Positions 20,859-33,053 of a DNA stretch of 64,000 nt are shown here, in pieces. The position numbers were made by a program, and so were the translations under genes. The notes below the pieces were generated by a model. It saw nothing but the letters and a program-made list of their open reading frames with translations. It was not told the DNA's origin and searched no databases. Source of the DNA: Helianthus annuus. Taxonomy: Eukaryota; Streptophyta; Magnoliopsida; Asterales; Asteraceae. The stretch is from assembly GCF_002127325.2 (NCBI RefSeq), contig NC_035448.2, forward strand, positions 124,512,922 through 124,576,921, read 5' to 3'. Numbering within the stretch: position 1 is the first letter of the stretch; every line of letters starts with the position of its first letter.

Positions 20859-21894
20859 TGTCACACCCCAACCAATGGTGAATCATTGGAGTGGGACTAG
20901 TTCGAGATTGTAAGAGACTTCATAACACTATTTGTGACAATATTTAATTCAACTGATTTCATTTCAAAATCAAATATTACAAGGAAATTCAAATAACAAC
21001 ATTGTTCATAACATAAACATAAAAAAATTGATACAACACTTTAAACCTAAACGTCTAAGTGAGTATCTAGGCATCATTGCTAATCATTTCATAGCATCAT
21101 CAATCCTCAACCTGTAACATGTTTAAAATACAATTCAATGCAAAAGCAAAGGCGAGTATATAAGTTTAAGAGTAAGTATAGCATAAGTTTAAAAGTTTAA
21201 AAACGAATCCACATGGCAACTTAGTTTATACAAGATCAACATAACATGGCATGCAATATTTCTAGTCAACCCTCTGTTTACGCAAAATGATATAATTCAA
21301 CATGACCACTAGTCTACGGGCGGTGCGTTACTCCTATAACGCTATACATGTCAAATGGAGGCTCATATAAAGCTAATGACTATAGTATATCACATAAGTA
21401 TGGTCCACGTATAAGCATCAAGTATAACAACATAGCATTCATGTATAAGGATTGTTTTCGTGCATTGCATAAAGAATAAGTTAAGTGTGGTTTAATAATT
21501 TAACACGTTACACCCCAAAAGTGGTAAACATAAAAAGGGGGTTGTGAGTATACTCACGGTTTTGCAAGTCTTCTACTTGTGAATCCGTGAGTGAGTTGAT
21601 GTTGATTAGGAGGTTGGAACACCAAGTCCTTCTGCACGAAGAAACAAAGTGTATGAGTTTTGGGAATTCGGAATATTAAGGATTTAGGAATTTAAAACAC
21701 AAGCACATATGTATACGAAATAATCAGCCTTTAGCACAAGTACTTGTTTTTGACACTATGAAACCTCAAGGGTTAATGTTTTCATGAGTAATATACTCAT
21801 TAGAATCGTAACAAGTCTTATGCCTTAGATGATGTTATTCTAATATTTTGACGAATGAACACAAGTTCACCATCAAGGGTTCGAATATTGAATA

Positions 21895-21933
<39 letters not shown>

Positions 21934-23320
21934 TATTATATCTATTATTATGTTCAATAGTCAAGCATGAGGTAGAAGATTAAATCTTCATTTAGGTACC
22001 TCTAGTATCATGGAAATGATGTAGGAGGTAGGAAGAACAAGCTTCCATTTAGGTACCTCTTATGTTTCACCACTACACTTGATGTAACACCATACAAGGA
22101 GGGTCATGAACTATGAAATATACAAGAATACAAACAACTACACTATGAGAAATCATCAATTAATGTGGGGATTCTATGTTGGACAACCCAAGTTAGTCCA
22201 TAATCACACCTTCATCAAGATTGAAGCTTGAACATCACTTGTGGGTTAAAAACCCTAAACAAAACAGAATATATGTGAGTTTTAACCTCTGATTTCGTAT
22301 GTCTCAGCCCCGTTTTTAAGCCCAACTAACCATACAAGTGGTTATGCGCATAAGGACATGGGTTTGAGTGAGTTAGACTCAAGTTTAAACAAGTATAAAC
22401 AAAGTTTGATTCAAAACAAAACGAACAGTGAACTTTGGAGCCAATTTGCCTGAGTTCCAGGGACTTATTTACTGTGAAAAACCCATGGAATCGAAGCTAA
22501 GGAAAATCCAAGTACATAGGAAAAAGAATAAGCTAAAACGGACAAGTATTGAGTGAGTTATGCTCAATTTAGTGAAGAGTAGTGTTTCTGTCCGAACTTC
22601 AGATTGCAGCAACGTTTTTGAGTGTTTGAGAGAGTTGTGAGGAGGTTTGTAAAGTGCAAATGACTTGGAGTGGTGTGGTATTTATAGGGGAAAGATTGGG
22701 GTTAGTGGTTGTGAGTCTTTAATGCAAGAAACACACATTGGAAGCAACAAACACACCCAAAATGGCCCAATCCCGTAAGCTGAAACGAGGTGGTCTCGGA
22801 TTCACTGTTTACGCGGGCCGCGTAGGGGAAAAGGTAAGTTTATGCGGGCTATGACAAGGGGGAGGCAGAAGTTTCATTAAATTGCAATTTGGCCCCTGAA
22901 GTTTCTAAATTAGGGTTTTTAGGTGTTTTAGGGGCTATTTTCGCCATAAAAGCATAGTATAAGATAAATTTAAGTATGAGGAACATAAACAAAGTATAAT
23001 TAAGCGTATGAAGGTCGTATTTAAGTATCATTTATGATCCAAACACGTTTTATGCATAAGTTTCACATACTTGCAATTTTAGCACATAGTTTCCAAGAAT
23101 TACGAATAAGCATCAATTGTTTCACGAAATCGAATGTATGAGCATGTATAAAGTATGTACAACATGAATTTAACAAAATACGAGTTTTATTTATGATCCA
23201 AGTCTTGGATTTTACAACGATTACAAAGAAAGGACGATTACAAGAACATAAGACTTCAAAAAATAGAAATACGAACAAGACTTGCTATAAATGGAAAGTA
23301 CAAATAAGCAGAGCGTTACA
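20859..23320 (-). repeat. 5' LTR of gypsy F
   Basis: 2462 bp, matching 5817-8255. It contains a longer TA microsatellite (about 21895-21931), a TATA-like site at 22679-22686 (minus strand) and an intact GC palindrome ACGCGGGCCGCGT at 22811-22823. No gene is present. Confidence 0.9.
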
Positions 23321-23325
23321 CCAAC

Positions 23326-23716
23326 CTTACCACCCTGGGAGGAACTAGACAGGAAGCTGGCAAACTGCAACCTTTTTGGGCCAGCGGATGAAAACCTTGT
23401 GAACATTCTCGTTCAAAACGAACTTCCAATAAACCTGGAACCTGCCATCCCTGAACCTATTGTCAACCCACTACCACTGCTTGACCAAATCGAGGAGTGG
23501 TGGACCATTGTCTGGCACTTCCAAAATATCATGAACAATCCTAACCCTTATTACCCACAGTTTGAACCTGCCCCCACTACTTTTCCACCCATGAACCTAG
23601 AAAATGTTGCTGAACTACGCCGCTATGGCGAAGAATTGGTGGATGCCGGGAACCGGCTTCGAGCTGTGGGTGAGAACATCTCCTGGAAGTACGACGAAAG
23701 GGAATTTCACTTCTGA
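23326..23716 (+). pseudogene. Gypsy E extra ORF, second part
   Basis: Continues the frame of 5542-5816 after removal of F and one TSD copy. It is Pro- and Asn-rich with an EEWWTIVWHFQNI segment and ends with a stop at 23714-23716, about 300 bp before gag. Both parts are open, so the ORF was intact when F inserted. Product unknown; it could be an accessory structural or nucleic-acid binding protein. Confidence 0.7.
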
Positions 23717-24011
23717 AGACCGTTAATCCTAGTGTAGAAGTTTTGTCTAATAGTAATATGTGAAAAAAATATAATAATAATATATAATAATAATAATAAT
23801 ATATAATAATAGTAATAAAATAATGTATAATAATACAAATAAAACATCTGTAAATACAGGGCTTGTACGGATGCATAAATATATCTATAAAAATAGAAAT
23901 GTCGCAATGTCGACGATTTTGGTTATACGTGCTGACTTAGTTGTGTTTGCAATATTGTGTTTATTTGCTATTTATCTTTGTGATATTAATCCATATATAT
24001 CTATAACTCAG
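23717..24011 (+). repeat. TAA-rich microsatellite spacer of gypsy E
   Basis: AT-rich spacer between the extra ORF and gag with irregular (TAA)n/(TA)n repeats at about 23766-23840. No conserved coding content is recognised. Confidence 0.6.
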
Positions 24012-25316
24012 ATGGATAACGCAGTAAACCAATCGGCAAATGAAGTTAATCAATCGAAACCAAATAATCAGGAACATTTTCTCAATAGAGAAGATATAGA
24101 AAATATAGTTGCTCAGGGTATAGCAAATGCTATCTCGGCAATCGTTGCAGCCGTTAAAAATCCAGTTGAACCTTCCAAAGCCGATCATAGCAAACGCACC
24201 TGCGACGATAATTTCAGTTATAGCATCAATGGAGGCAATAATAATAAGGTAATTCAAGCCCCATTACCTAAAAAGAGGAAAGTGATGACGACTGGTTGCA
24301 CTTACAAAGAATTCCTCGCTTGTAAGCCAACCGAATTTGCGGGCAATGAAGGAGCAACTGCTGCACTTCGCTGGTTAGAAAAGACAGAAGCTGTAATTAA
24401 AATAAGTAAGTGTGCAGAAGAAGACAGGGTGATGTATGCATCCCACCTTTTTAAAGAAGAGGCATTAGAATGGTGGAATACGGTGCTGCAAGCTAAAGGA
24501 AGTGACATGGCATATTCCATGAGTTGGGAGGAATTTAAAGAAATGGTAGAAAGGAAATTTTGTCCTTCCTATGAAAAGGAACAAATGACAAACCAGTTCC
24601 TGAACCACCGGATGGTGGATGTTAATTGTCGTGAGTATACTTTGAAATTTTTCGAGTATGCAAGGATAGTACCGACTCTGGCCTCGCCAGAACCTGTACT
24701 TATTTCTCGCTACATTTGGGGATAGATTAGCGAGATTCGTGACATAGTCAAGGCTGCGAGACCTAGGACTATCGATGATGCTGTCGAATTGACCAATACC
24801 TTAACTGACGGGTTGGTTCGTATGAGAGAAGAAAATAGAAAGAAGAAATTGGCCCAGAAGATTACCCAAGGTTTTCATTTGGGTAATAATAGTAACTCCA
24901 AGAAAAAGGGAGTCGGGCAGTCTTCCACCCTGCCATTCTGCAGTAACTGTAAAAGAAAGCATTTTGGTAAATGTAAGGCATACTGCAATTTCTGCGAAAT
25001 ACCGGGGCATCGATAGGAGGAATGCAGGAAGAAATCCACAGTCTGCTACAACTGCGGAGAGGCAGGGCATTTTAAGCCGAATTGCCCTCACTTGGTCAAG
25101 ACAGCTGACAACAAAGCAAAAGCGGTCGATGGAAATAATAAGAAGAATGCAAGAGCTTTTCAGTTGACGACACAAGAAGCAGATCTGATACCGGACGTGA
25201 TAGCTGGTACGTTTCTTGTCCATGACGTTTATGCAAAAGTATTATTTGACTCTGGTGCAAACCAAAGTTTTATAAATACTTCATTTTGCCAAGCACTTTA
25301 ACAACCCTTAACCAAA
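24012..25316 (+). pseudogene. Gypsy E gag and protease
   Basis: The ATG at 24012 starts gag (EALEWWNTVLQ, WEEFKEMVERKFCPSYE). In the same frame follow two zinc-finger-like segments, including the canonical knuckle CYNCGEAGHFKPNC, and the aspartic protease motif LFDSGANQSF. In-frame stops lie at 24723-24725, 25014-25016 and 25299-25301, so the gene is dead, but the frame itself is kept. Confidence 0.85.
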
Positions 25317-27060
25317 CTTAGTCAGGTTTATACGGTAGAAACGGTAGAAGGAAACTTTGTCAGTAAAGATAAGGTACTTCAAGAAGGAAAAATAGAACTT
25401 TCAGGTCATAAGTTCTCGGCAAACCTTCTACCTATGAATTTAGCAAGATTCGATGTCGTGTTAGGAATGGATTGGTTAGTAGCCAACCATGCTCGAATCC
25501 TATGTGATCAGAATTCCGTAGAAATCCGTACACCAACAGGAGACATGATTCTGATTACAGTAGATAAGCCACACAAGCCAATGAAATTCATTTCAGTAAT
25601 GAAAGTCGCTAGTTACGAACGGAAACAAGGAAGAGTGTATATGATTTCAGTAATCATTAACACTAAAGGAAAAGAACTTCAGAAAATTCCAGTAGTATCA
25701 GAATACCTCGATGTATTCCCAGAAGATCTACCTGGATTACCACCTGATAGGGAAGTGGAATTTAGAATTCATCTAATACCTGGAACTACTCCAATAGCTA
25801 AGGCACCTTATCGTTTAGCACCGACAGAAATGTTAGAACTGAAAAAGCAATTAGATGAATTGTTAGGAAAAGGATTTATACAACCCAGTTCATCCCCTTG
25901 GGGAGCACCGGTGTTGTTCGTAAAGAAAAAGGATGGTTCGATGCGAATGTGTATCGATTATAGAGAATTAAATAAGGTTACTATTAAGAAACAATACCCG
26001 TTACCTAGGATCGATGATCTTTTTAATCAACTCCAGGGAGCTAGGTACTTCTCTAAGATAGATTTGCGCTCCGAATACCATCAACTAAAGGTGCAGGAAG
26101 AAGACATACCTAAAACTGCTTTCAGGACTAGGTACGGTCACTACGAGTTTACAGTCATGCCATTTGGGTTAACGAATGCTCCTGCAGCATTTATGGATAT
26201 GATGAATAGAATCTGTAAGCTGTACTTAGATAAATTTGTAATTGCCTTAATTGACGATATACTTATCTATTCCAAAAGCCAGGACGAACACTGTAAACAC
26301 CTGCATGCACTCTTAACCCTGTTAAGAAAAGAAAAGCTCTACGCTAAATTTTCTAAGTGTGAATTTTGGTTACAAGAGGTGCAATTTCTAGGACACATGG
26401 TCAATCATGAAGGCATTCACGTAGATCCTTCCAAGGTAGAAGCTATCACAAGTTGGAAAGTCCCAAAGTCAGCCACAGAAGTCAGAAGTTTTCTAGGATA
26501 AGCTGGGTATTATAGGCGTTTCATCCGAGACTTTTCTAAGATAGTTGTTCCATTAACTACGTTAACCTGTAAAATTATTAAGTTCGAATGGGGACCTAAG
26601 CAGGAAGAAGCTTTTAGAATTCTAAAGCAAAGGTTAACAAATGCCCCGATTCTTGCCTTACCAGAAGGAACAAAAGATTTTGAAGTCTACTGCGATGCTT
26701 CAAGCTAGGATTAGGTTGTGTATTAATGCAATGTAAGAAAGTGATCGCTTATGCAGCAAGGCAATTGAAAGCACGAAGAAAATTACACAACTCATGATTT
26801 AGAATTAGGAGCAATAAATTTTGCCCTTAAGATTTAGAGACATTTTTTGTATGGTAGTAAATTTACTGTCTACACAGACCATAAGAGCTTAAGATATATT
26901 TTTGGGCAAAAAGAACTAAACATGAGGCAAAGGAGATGGATGGAAATTTTAAGTGATTACGACTGTGATATTCAATATCACGAAGGAAAAGTTAATGTAG
27001 TAGCCGATGCCTTAAGTCGTAAGTACCATGAGAAACAAAGATGAGTTCATGCTCTTAGAT
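25317..27060 (+). pseudogene. Gypsy E reverse transcriptase and RNase H
   Basis: 25434-26501 is open and holds the [27 protein letters not shown] (Glu where Gly is usual), [12 protein letters not shown] and the LIDDILIY catalytic box. A stop at 26499-26501 and a frameshift near 26705 disturb the connection and RNase H (YCDAS context, [14 protein letters not shown] at 26847 on). Confidence 0.88.
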
Positions 27061-28499
27061 TAAATCTACAGTTAGATTTAATGGAACAATTGAAAAGAGT
27101 TCAAGAAACAGCGATCAAGGACGATGCTGAAGGAATGAAAGGAAGGACAAAGGAATTAGAGCAAGGGACTGATGGAATTCGGAGATTCCATAAGAAGTGG
27201 ATTTGGGTACCTAGACAAGGGAATCTACGAGATAGAATATTAGAGGAAGCCCATAAATCTAGGTATACGATGCATCCTGTTAACAACAAGATGTATCAAG
27301 ATTTGAGGAATAACTTTTGGTGGATAGGAATGAAAAAGGACATAGCTAGTTACGTTTCTAAGTGTTTAACTTGTTCACAAGTTAAAGCAGAACACCAGAA
27401 ACCTTCAGGTTTACTTCAACAATTAGAAATGCCTGTATGGAAATGGGAATTAATAATAATGGATTTTGTTACTAAATTACCCAAAAAAAGAAAAGGCAAC
27501 GACGCAATCTGGGTGATTGTGGATCGATTAACCAAATCAGCTCATTTCCTACCAATGAAGGAAACCTTTAGCATGGAAAAACTAGCCAAACTATACGTAG
27601 ACGAGGTAGTGTCACTACATGGAGTTCCACTCTCCATTGTATCAGATAGGGATAGTCGTTTCGCGTCACATTTTTAGACAAGTTTCCAACAAGCAATGGG
27701 GACACGATTGAATCTAAGTACAGCATACCACCCCCAGACAGATGGACAAAGTGAAAGGACGATCCAAACCCTGGAAGACATGTTAAGAGCATGTGTTATA
27801 GATTTCGGTGGAAATTGGGACGACCACTTACCATTAATAGAATTCTCCTACAACAACAGTTATCAGACGAGCACCAATGCTTCCCCATTCGAAGCACTTT
27901 TTGGATGAAAGTGCCGAACTCCTGTGTGTTGGGCAGAAATATGAGAAAGTCAATTTTCAGGTCCCGAAATTGTACAAAAAACCACCGATAAGATAACACA
28001 AATCAAGGAAAGACTGAAAACGGCTCGAGACCGCCAGAAGAGTTATGCCGACAATCGACATAAGCCGTTAGAATTTCAGGTTGGAGACAAAGTACTTTTG
28101 AAAGTTTCTCCTTGGAAAGGGGTATTCCGATACGGTAAGAAAGGAAAACTAAGTCCAAGGTATGTAGGACCATTTACAGTTATCCAACGAACAGGACTGG
28201 TTGCCTATCAATTACAACTGCCAGAAGAGTTAGCCGGTGTACATGATGTGTTTCATATATCTAACCTTAAGAAGTGTTTATCTGATGAATCACTGGTAGT
28301 ACTTCTTCAAGATATAGAGGTAAATGAAAAGTTAAAATTTATTGAGAAACCTCTTCAAATAGAAGACAGAACGGTCAAGCACCTCAAACACAAGAGATTG
28401 GTGTTGGTCAAGGTAAAATGGGATTCGAAAAGAGGACATGAATATACATGGGAGCTGGAATCGGAGATGAAAAGAAAATATCCTTACTTGTTCCACTAA
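27061..28499 (+). pseudogene. Gypsy E integrase and chromodomain
   Basis: 27081-27677 carries the HHCC zinc module and the DDE core start ([15 protein letters not shown]). A stop near 27676 interrupts before 27696-27908 ([13 protein letters not shown] with the catalytic Glu). After another break 28098-28499 holds the C-terminal domain and a chromodomain-like end ([18 protein letters not shown]). The catalytic residues are all visible. Confidence 0.88.
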
Positions 28500-28520
28500 A
28501 TCTCGAGGACGAGATTTTAA

Positions 28521-28535
28521 ACAAGGTGGGGAGGA
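28521..28535 (+). other. Polypurine tract of gypsy E
   Basis: ACAAGGTGGGGAGGA directly precedes the 3' LTR, 22 bases after the polyprotein stop. Confidence 0.8.
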
Positions 28536-29819
28536 TGTAACGACTTGCACAAAAATGACCTAAAACGCTCCGTAATTGAAAACCCGAGTCCGTATATCTT
28601 TCCTATTTACAAAAATCAAAGAAAACAAGAAAAAACAGTTTGTCGCGGGGCACGACAGATTCAAGGGCATCCGTCGCGGGGCGCGACAGCCTTGAATTCT
28701 CCGGATAGCGATGACGGCCACGTGTCACACACGTGGCAAAGCTAAGGTGTGACACGGCAGCCCTAGCCGTAGCTAGGGAGTCCCTCGCGGGCCGCGAAGG
28801 ACTTAACTGCATTTGTCGCGGGCCGCGAGAAAGTCACAAATCAGCTATATATTGAGCTTTGCCTGGGCAGTCTTCTATGCTCGAAAATTTTCTTTCAAAT
28901 CACCATATTCTACTCTAAATACACGTCCAAAGTATCGAAACGCTGCTATGATAACGGGGTAATAACTCGATCACTGCTACAATACAATGTCCGATCGATT
29001 AAAACCGATCTGGTGGATGTTTAAGTGCTGGCTAAATTCGGGCTATACTTTGTCATTCGTCGTGAGGGTTTCGATCTCGTGAATTTTCGTAAATGTTGAA
29101 TTAAGTTACTAACCTAGTTTGGTTTGCATTGTATATTTTACTAGGTTTACCAGCATAACCAGTAGGCCACCTGTGACCATTTAAATATGCAATGTGAGTC
29201 ATTCTGTTTTATCAAATTGTTTTGCAAAACCCTAAATGTTTTCCAGTTATATTTACAATGATTAAGTCTTTGTTATCTTAAATTACTGACAGTAAGTGGG
29301 GTTTTGTATACATTACTTATCTAGCATCACTTTTAGGTGAACGGACCTAAATAGTGATACACGTCACTTTTGGGTGAACGGACCCAATAGTGATATGACC
29401 ACAGTCACAGATCCGGTCGAGTGACAACTGGGTCAGCTAATTATAAGATAGAAGCAACTGTAATCGCTCTTAATACTGTAAATTATAACAATGTATAAAT
29501 TGAATGCACTCGCCAGTATTTTTCGTTGATCAAATCTTTTTAAAACATGTTTTAGGTGATTTACTGTGAACAAGGAAAAGTGTCGCGTAGCACTCCAGCT
29601 TGAATGAAGTGGCTCAGTAAATAAATAAACATGTTTTCTGTAATCAAGGGATTTCCCAGTGAAATTCCTTTCTTGTAAAATACGGGGTTTGTCCTAATAT
29701 TATTAATAAAATAATCTGGTGTCTTCTTGTTAAAATTTCTGCTGCTAATATAAAAACCGATACCACGGGTTTCTGTCTCGCGGCTTCCGAACCAGGCAAA
29801 ACGGGTCGGGGGCGTGACA
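28536..29819 (+). repeat. 3' LTR of gypsy E
   Basis: 1284 bp copy of 4124-5424 with the same GC palindromes and the G-box inverted repeat (28717-28737). It ends GTGACA before the TSD copy GCATT. Confidence 0.9.
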
Positions 29820-30649
29820 GCATTCAGTACCAACTAACATCAATTCAGGTCCTTCACCTCAAGTTGCACCAACTCCAGCTTCAGCACCTCCTCAAACAAC
29901 TCTAGCCAGCTCATCATCGTACTCAAATCTGAACAATGTTCCAAACCTAGTTATAGGAGATCATATTGTTATCTTATATGCTATGGTTGCTTCACATCAG
30001 GAATGGGATGATGGAACCTTGGCCAACCCAGACATGATAGAAGAAGATTTGGGACAGATTACTAATGAAGGTATTGAGGAAATGGACATCAAGTGGTAGT
30101 TTGCTATGTTGACACTCAGGGCTAAGCGATTTCTGAAGAATTACAATAGGAAGGAGATCAGTGAATGTAGCAAGTCAAAGGTTGGTTTCCTGAAGAACAA
30201 GGTCAGATGTTACAACTACCAAGAGCTTGGTCACTTCGCAAAGGAAATGCAAGGCACCAAAAAGGACTCATGATGCCTCTCAGACAACCACTACTACACC
30301 TACAGTTACTACTCCAACTCTGTTAGAATCTACTGCACTTGTTACTACTCGAACTGATTGAGGATATGATGGGAGTGCTCATGCTAAAGATGTCGTGGTG
30401 AATCATGCTCTTATGGCAAAAGCCATACCAGCTATTGCAGCTGAGGTAGATACTAATCCCTTTAATAAGATTTGTTCTAATTGTGCTTACAATCTTAATA
30501 AAATTAGTAGACACCAAGAACATAATAAAAGGTTAATTGATGACCAAGATAAACTTGAGCAAGTTAAGCAAGTGTGAAAGAAAAATGAAAAGATTTTGCA
30601 TGAACAATATGATGCTAAACGCAATGATTTGAATGTAAGAGACGCAGTA
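29820..30649 (+). pseudogene. Copia element G: gag middle part with first zinc knuckle
   Basis: Continues the gag of 3149-4123. After a Pro/Ser/Thr-rich linker it has MDIKW and RAKRFLKNYNRKEI segments that parallel the gag of elements A, B and C. A zinc knuckle with its last Cys lost follows (CYNYQELGHFAKEM region, about 30208-30250). Stops are present, for example near 30099. The part ends at the insertion of element I. Confidence 0.75.
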
Positions 30650-31992
30650 TGTAATGCCTCGCTTTTTGTAACTTTCCATATTTAGAAAGTTTGTCTTGTA
30701 CTTCTATTTTTGGAAACTTGTATCTCTTGTAGTTGTATTTCATTCCAGCCTTGTAATCCGAGAATTGATCATAATGAAATTCGTTCTTTATACTTATTTG
30801 TTATACATATAATCAGCCGGTTAAATACATCTTTCGATACTCTTTATACGTGCAAATACTTATACATGCATTCACGACACTCAAATTATGGTTGCATACA
30901 TGTTACATACTTGAAAATGTGCTAGAATGGAAGTTATAGCTTAAAATAATAAGAATATCAAAGTTCAAGGTCAAAATGCAATAAATCAAACTTGGGGCTG
31001 ATAAAGTGGGATGCCACGGGACGCGATACCCTAAGCCTTATCTATCGTAGCCCATGAAACCCCTTAATCCGAAGAATGTTGTTTTTCTTTGACGGATTGG
31101 TCCATTTTCTCACTCATTTTCCCACCTAACTCTCTTTAAAACGCTATTAACTCTTAACCTAACTTCTCCACTATAAATACAACCTCCCTAACCCTCATTT
31201 TCACTTTCCAAACACCATATTCACTCTCAAATCCTCTCAAAAACACTCAATAATATTGATTTTTGGGCAGAAACTTTCAAGACTTTTAAGTGAGTTCTAG
31301 CTCACTTCTATACTTATTTCTTCCTTGTTTCTTCTATCATTTTACTTGGATAACCTCTAGGAAGGTTTTCACAAGTTTGCCATGGCAAACTAAGGTGAAA
31401 CCTCACCATATTTGAGGTCCAAAGTGAGATTAAATTCTGTTTTGTTCAATGTTATTATACCTTCTATTTCTTTTACTAAACTTGGTTAGTTGTGGGTTTG
31501 TGTTGAGGTTGATTTCCATCAAGTTGTGAGTTCAAAACTCTTTTACTTTAAATTCATACATGTTATATTCAAAGTGTTGAAAACATTCACGATTCAGCAT
31601 CTTCCATATGGTTGAACTTGTGTCTTGTAAAACTGTGAACCGTGGGAGCTTTGGCTTTCCAACCTAGTTCCACTACCTCACTTGTGAACCTTGTGTATGA
31701 ACACTCAAGTAGCTTTCTAGTCTCAAAGTAACATGACCCCGTCTAACCTCCAACACTTAGTTAACTCTTTCCAAGTTGTGGTGGTTTACCCGGGTTAGGT
31801 CTTACTTTGCTACTTGATAATGTATTAGTTAGTTGTTATTTCTTTTCATTCATGACCTCTGAATCATCCCAGTGATGATTTGTGTAGTGGTGAATCATAC
31901 AATGAGGTTAATCATCCATGCTTGACTTATATGACAATCTATGAAACTCATGATGGACTTAGCTTAGGATTATTATTATAACTATATGAAGA

Positions 31993-32031
<39 letters not shown>

Positions 32032-33053
32032 ATGGCTGAATTTATGATGATAATCGGTTTATGATTATTCGTCATAAACTTGGGCTACTTTATCTATGAT
32101 TCTAAGTCTCTCGTTGTTGATTCTAATGGGCAAACTAGGACCCATGAAATCACATACAACTTAGTGTCAAAACGAGTACTTAGACTAGATATACTTTTAT
32201 TCATACACACTTTTTAAATTCCAATCTGAATCTTCCGTTTTAATTCCGTTACTCACACTCCTTCATTTGCCCCATGTAGGGTGACCTCGGTGTTCCATCC
32301 TCCAACTCTCAAACTCTTCACGGGATTTCAAAGGAAAGCTTTGCAAAATCGTGAGTACACTCGAACACCCTTTTTTACGTTTTACACTTTTTGGGTGCAA
32401 TATGTTTAATCTATTAAAATCACAATCACACTTATACTTTATGCAAACACAAACAATCCATCATACATGCTTAAATACGTGAAAACTTGATTTGTATACT
32501 TGGATGATTCTTTTGTGTGTTATACTTGTCATTAACTTCATACGAGCCTCCCCTTAACATGTATAGTGTTATAGGAGTAACGCACCGCCTGTAGACTTGT
32601 GGTCATGTTAAGTTTATTTAATGCGGTAATCAGAGGGTTGACTTGTTAAATTGCATGCCATGATACAATTATCTAGTTAAACTTTTTTTGCCATGTGGAT
32701 TCGTTTAAACCGTTTTTCATACTTATGCTATATTAAACTTGCGTACTCGCCAATGCCTTGTGTGTTGAACTATACTTTCAAACATGTTATAGGTTGATGA
32801 TGATGATCTTGATGAAATCTAGTAGGGACAACAACACATATCGAAATACTAGATTTTGTCATCATATTGATGTTAAACCTTGTTGTACTTTGAATTTCCA
32901 ATGTTGTACTTTGATTCCTTTACATGTACTTGACAATTATTATCTATGAATGAAATCGGTTTTGAATTAAATACTGTCACAATAGTGTTATGAAGTCTCG
33001 AGCAATCTCATTCGTCTCACTCCGATGTTTCCACCATCGGTTGGGGTCTGACA
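30650..33053 (+). repeat. 5' LTR of truncated gypsy I
   Basis: 2404 bp with TGTAATGCCT start and TCTGACA end. It is related to the solo LTR H (38999-61287) and more distantly to the LTRs of F. It has a TATA box (TATAAATA, 31172-31179) and a TA microsatellite (about 31996-32027). No gene is present. The five bases before it are CAGTA; no matching copy was found downstream. Confidence 0.85.

Larger units (their letters stand above)
5817..23320 (-). mobile_element. Ty3/gypsy chromovirus F, split by element B
   Basis: This is a full-length minus-strand element inserted in E. The LTRs are 20859-23320 (5') and 5817-8255 (3'), and the TSD CCAAC is exact (5812-5816 and 23321-23325). The PBS is next to the right LTR and the PPT next to the left LTR. 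Gag with two CCHC knuckles, PR, RT, RNase H, integrase and chromodomain are in order on the minus strand. Element B sits in the integrase gene. A handful of stops and frameshifts are present, fewer than in G. Confidence 0.93.
4124..29819 (+). mobile_element. Ty3/gypsy chromovirus E, split by element F
   Basis: This is a full-length plus-strand element with LTRs 4124-5424 and 28536-29819. The flanking bases GAATT (4119-4123) and GCATT (29820-29824) are a TSD with one change. It has PBS, an extra first ORF, gag, protease, RT, RNase H, integrase and a C-terminal chromodomain-like region, then the PPT. The domain order (integrase after RT) and the chromodomain place it among gypsy chromoviruses, probably Tekay/Del-like. 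F (5817-23320) interrupts the first ORF. Several stops and frameshifts make it non-functional. Confidence 0.92.

Noticed and set aside
23777..24725. Longer gag of gypsy E starting at 23823 with a hydrophobic N-terminal segment
   Set aside because: The extension lies in the TAA-rich spacer and looks like chance reading of low-complexity sequence; ATG 24012 fits the usual gag start better.
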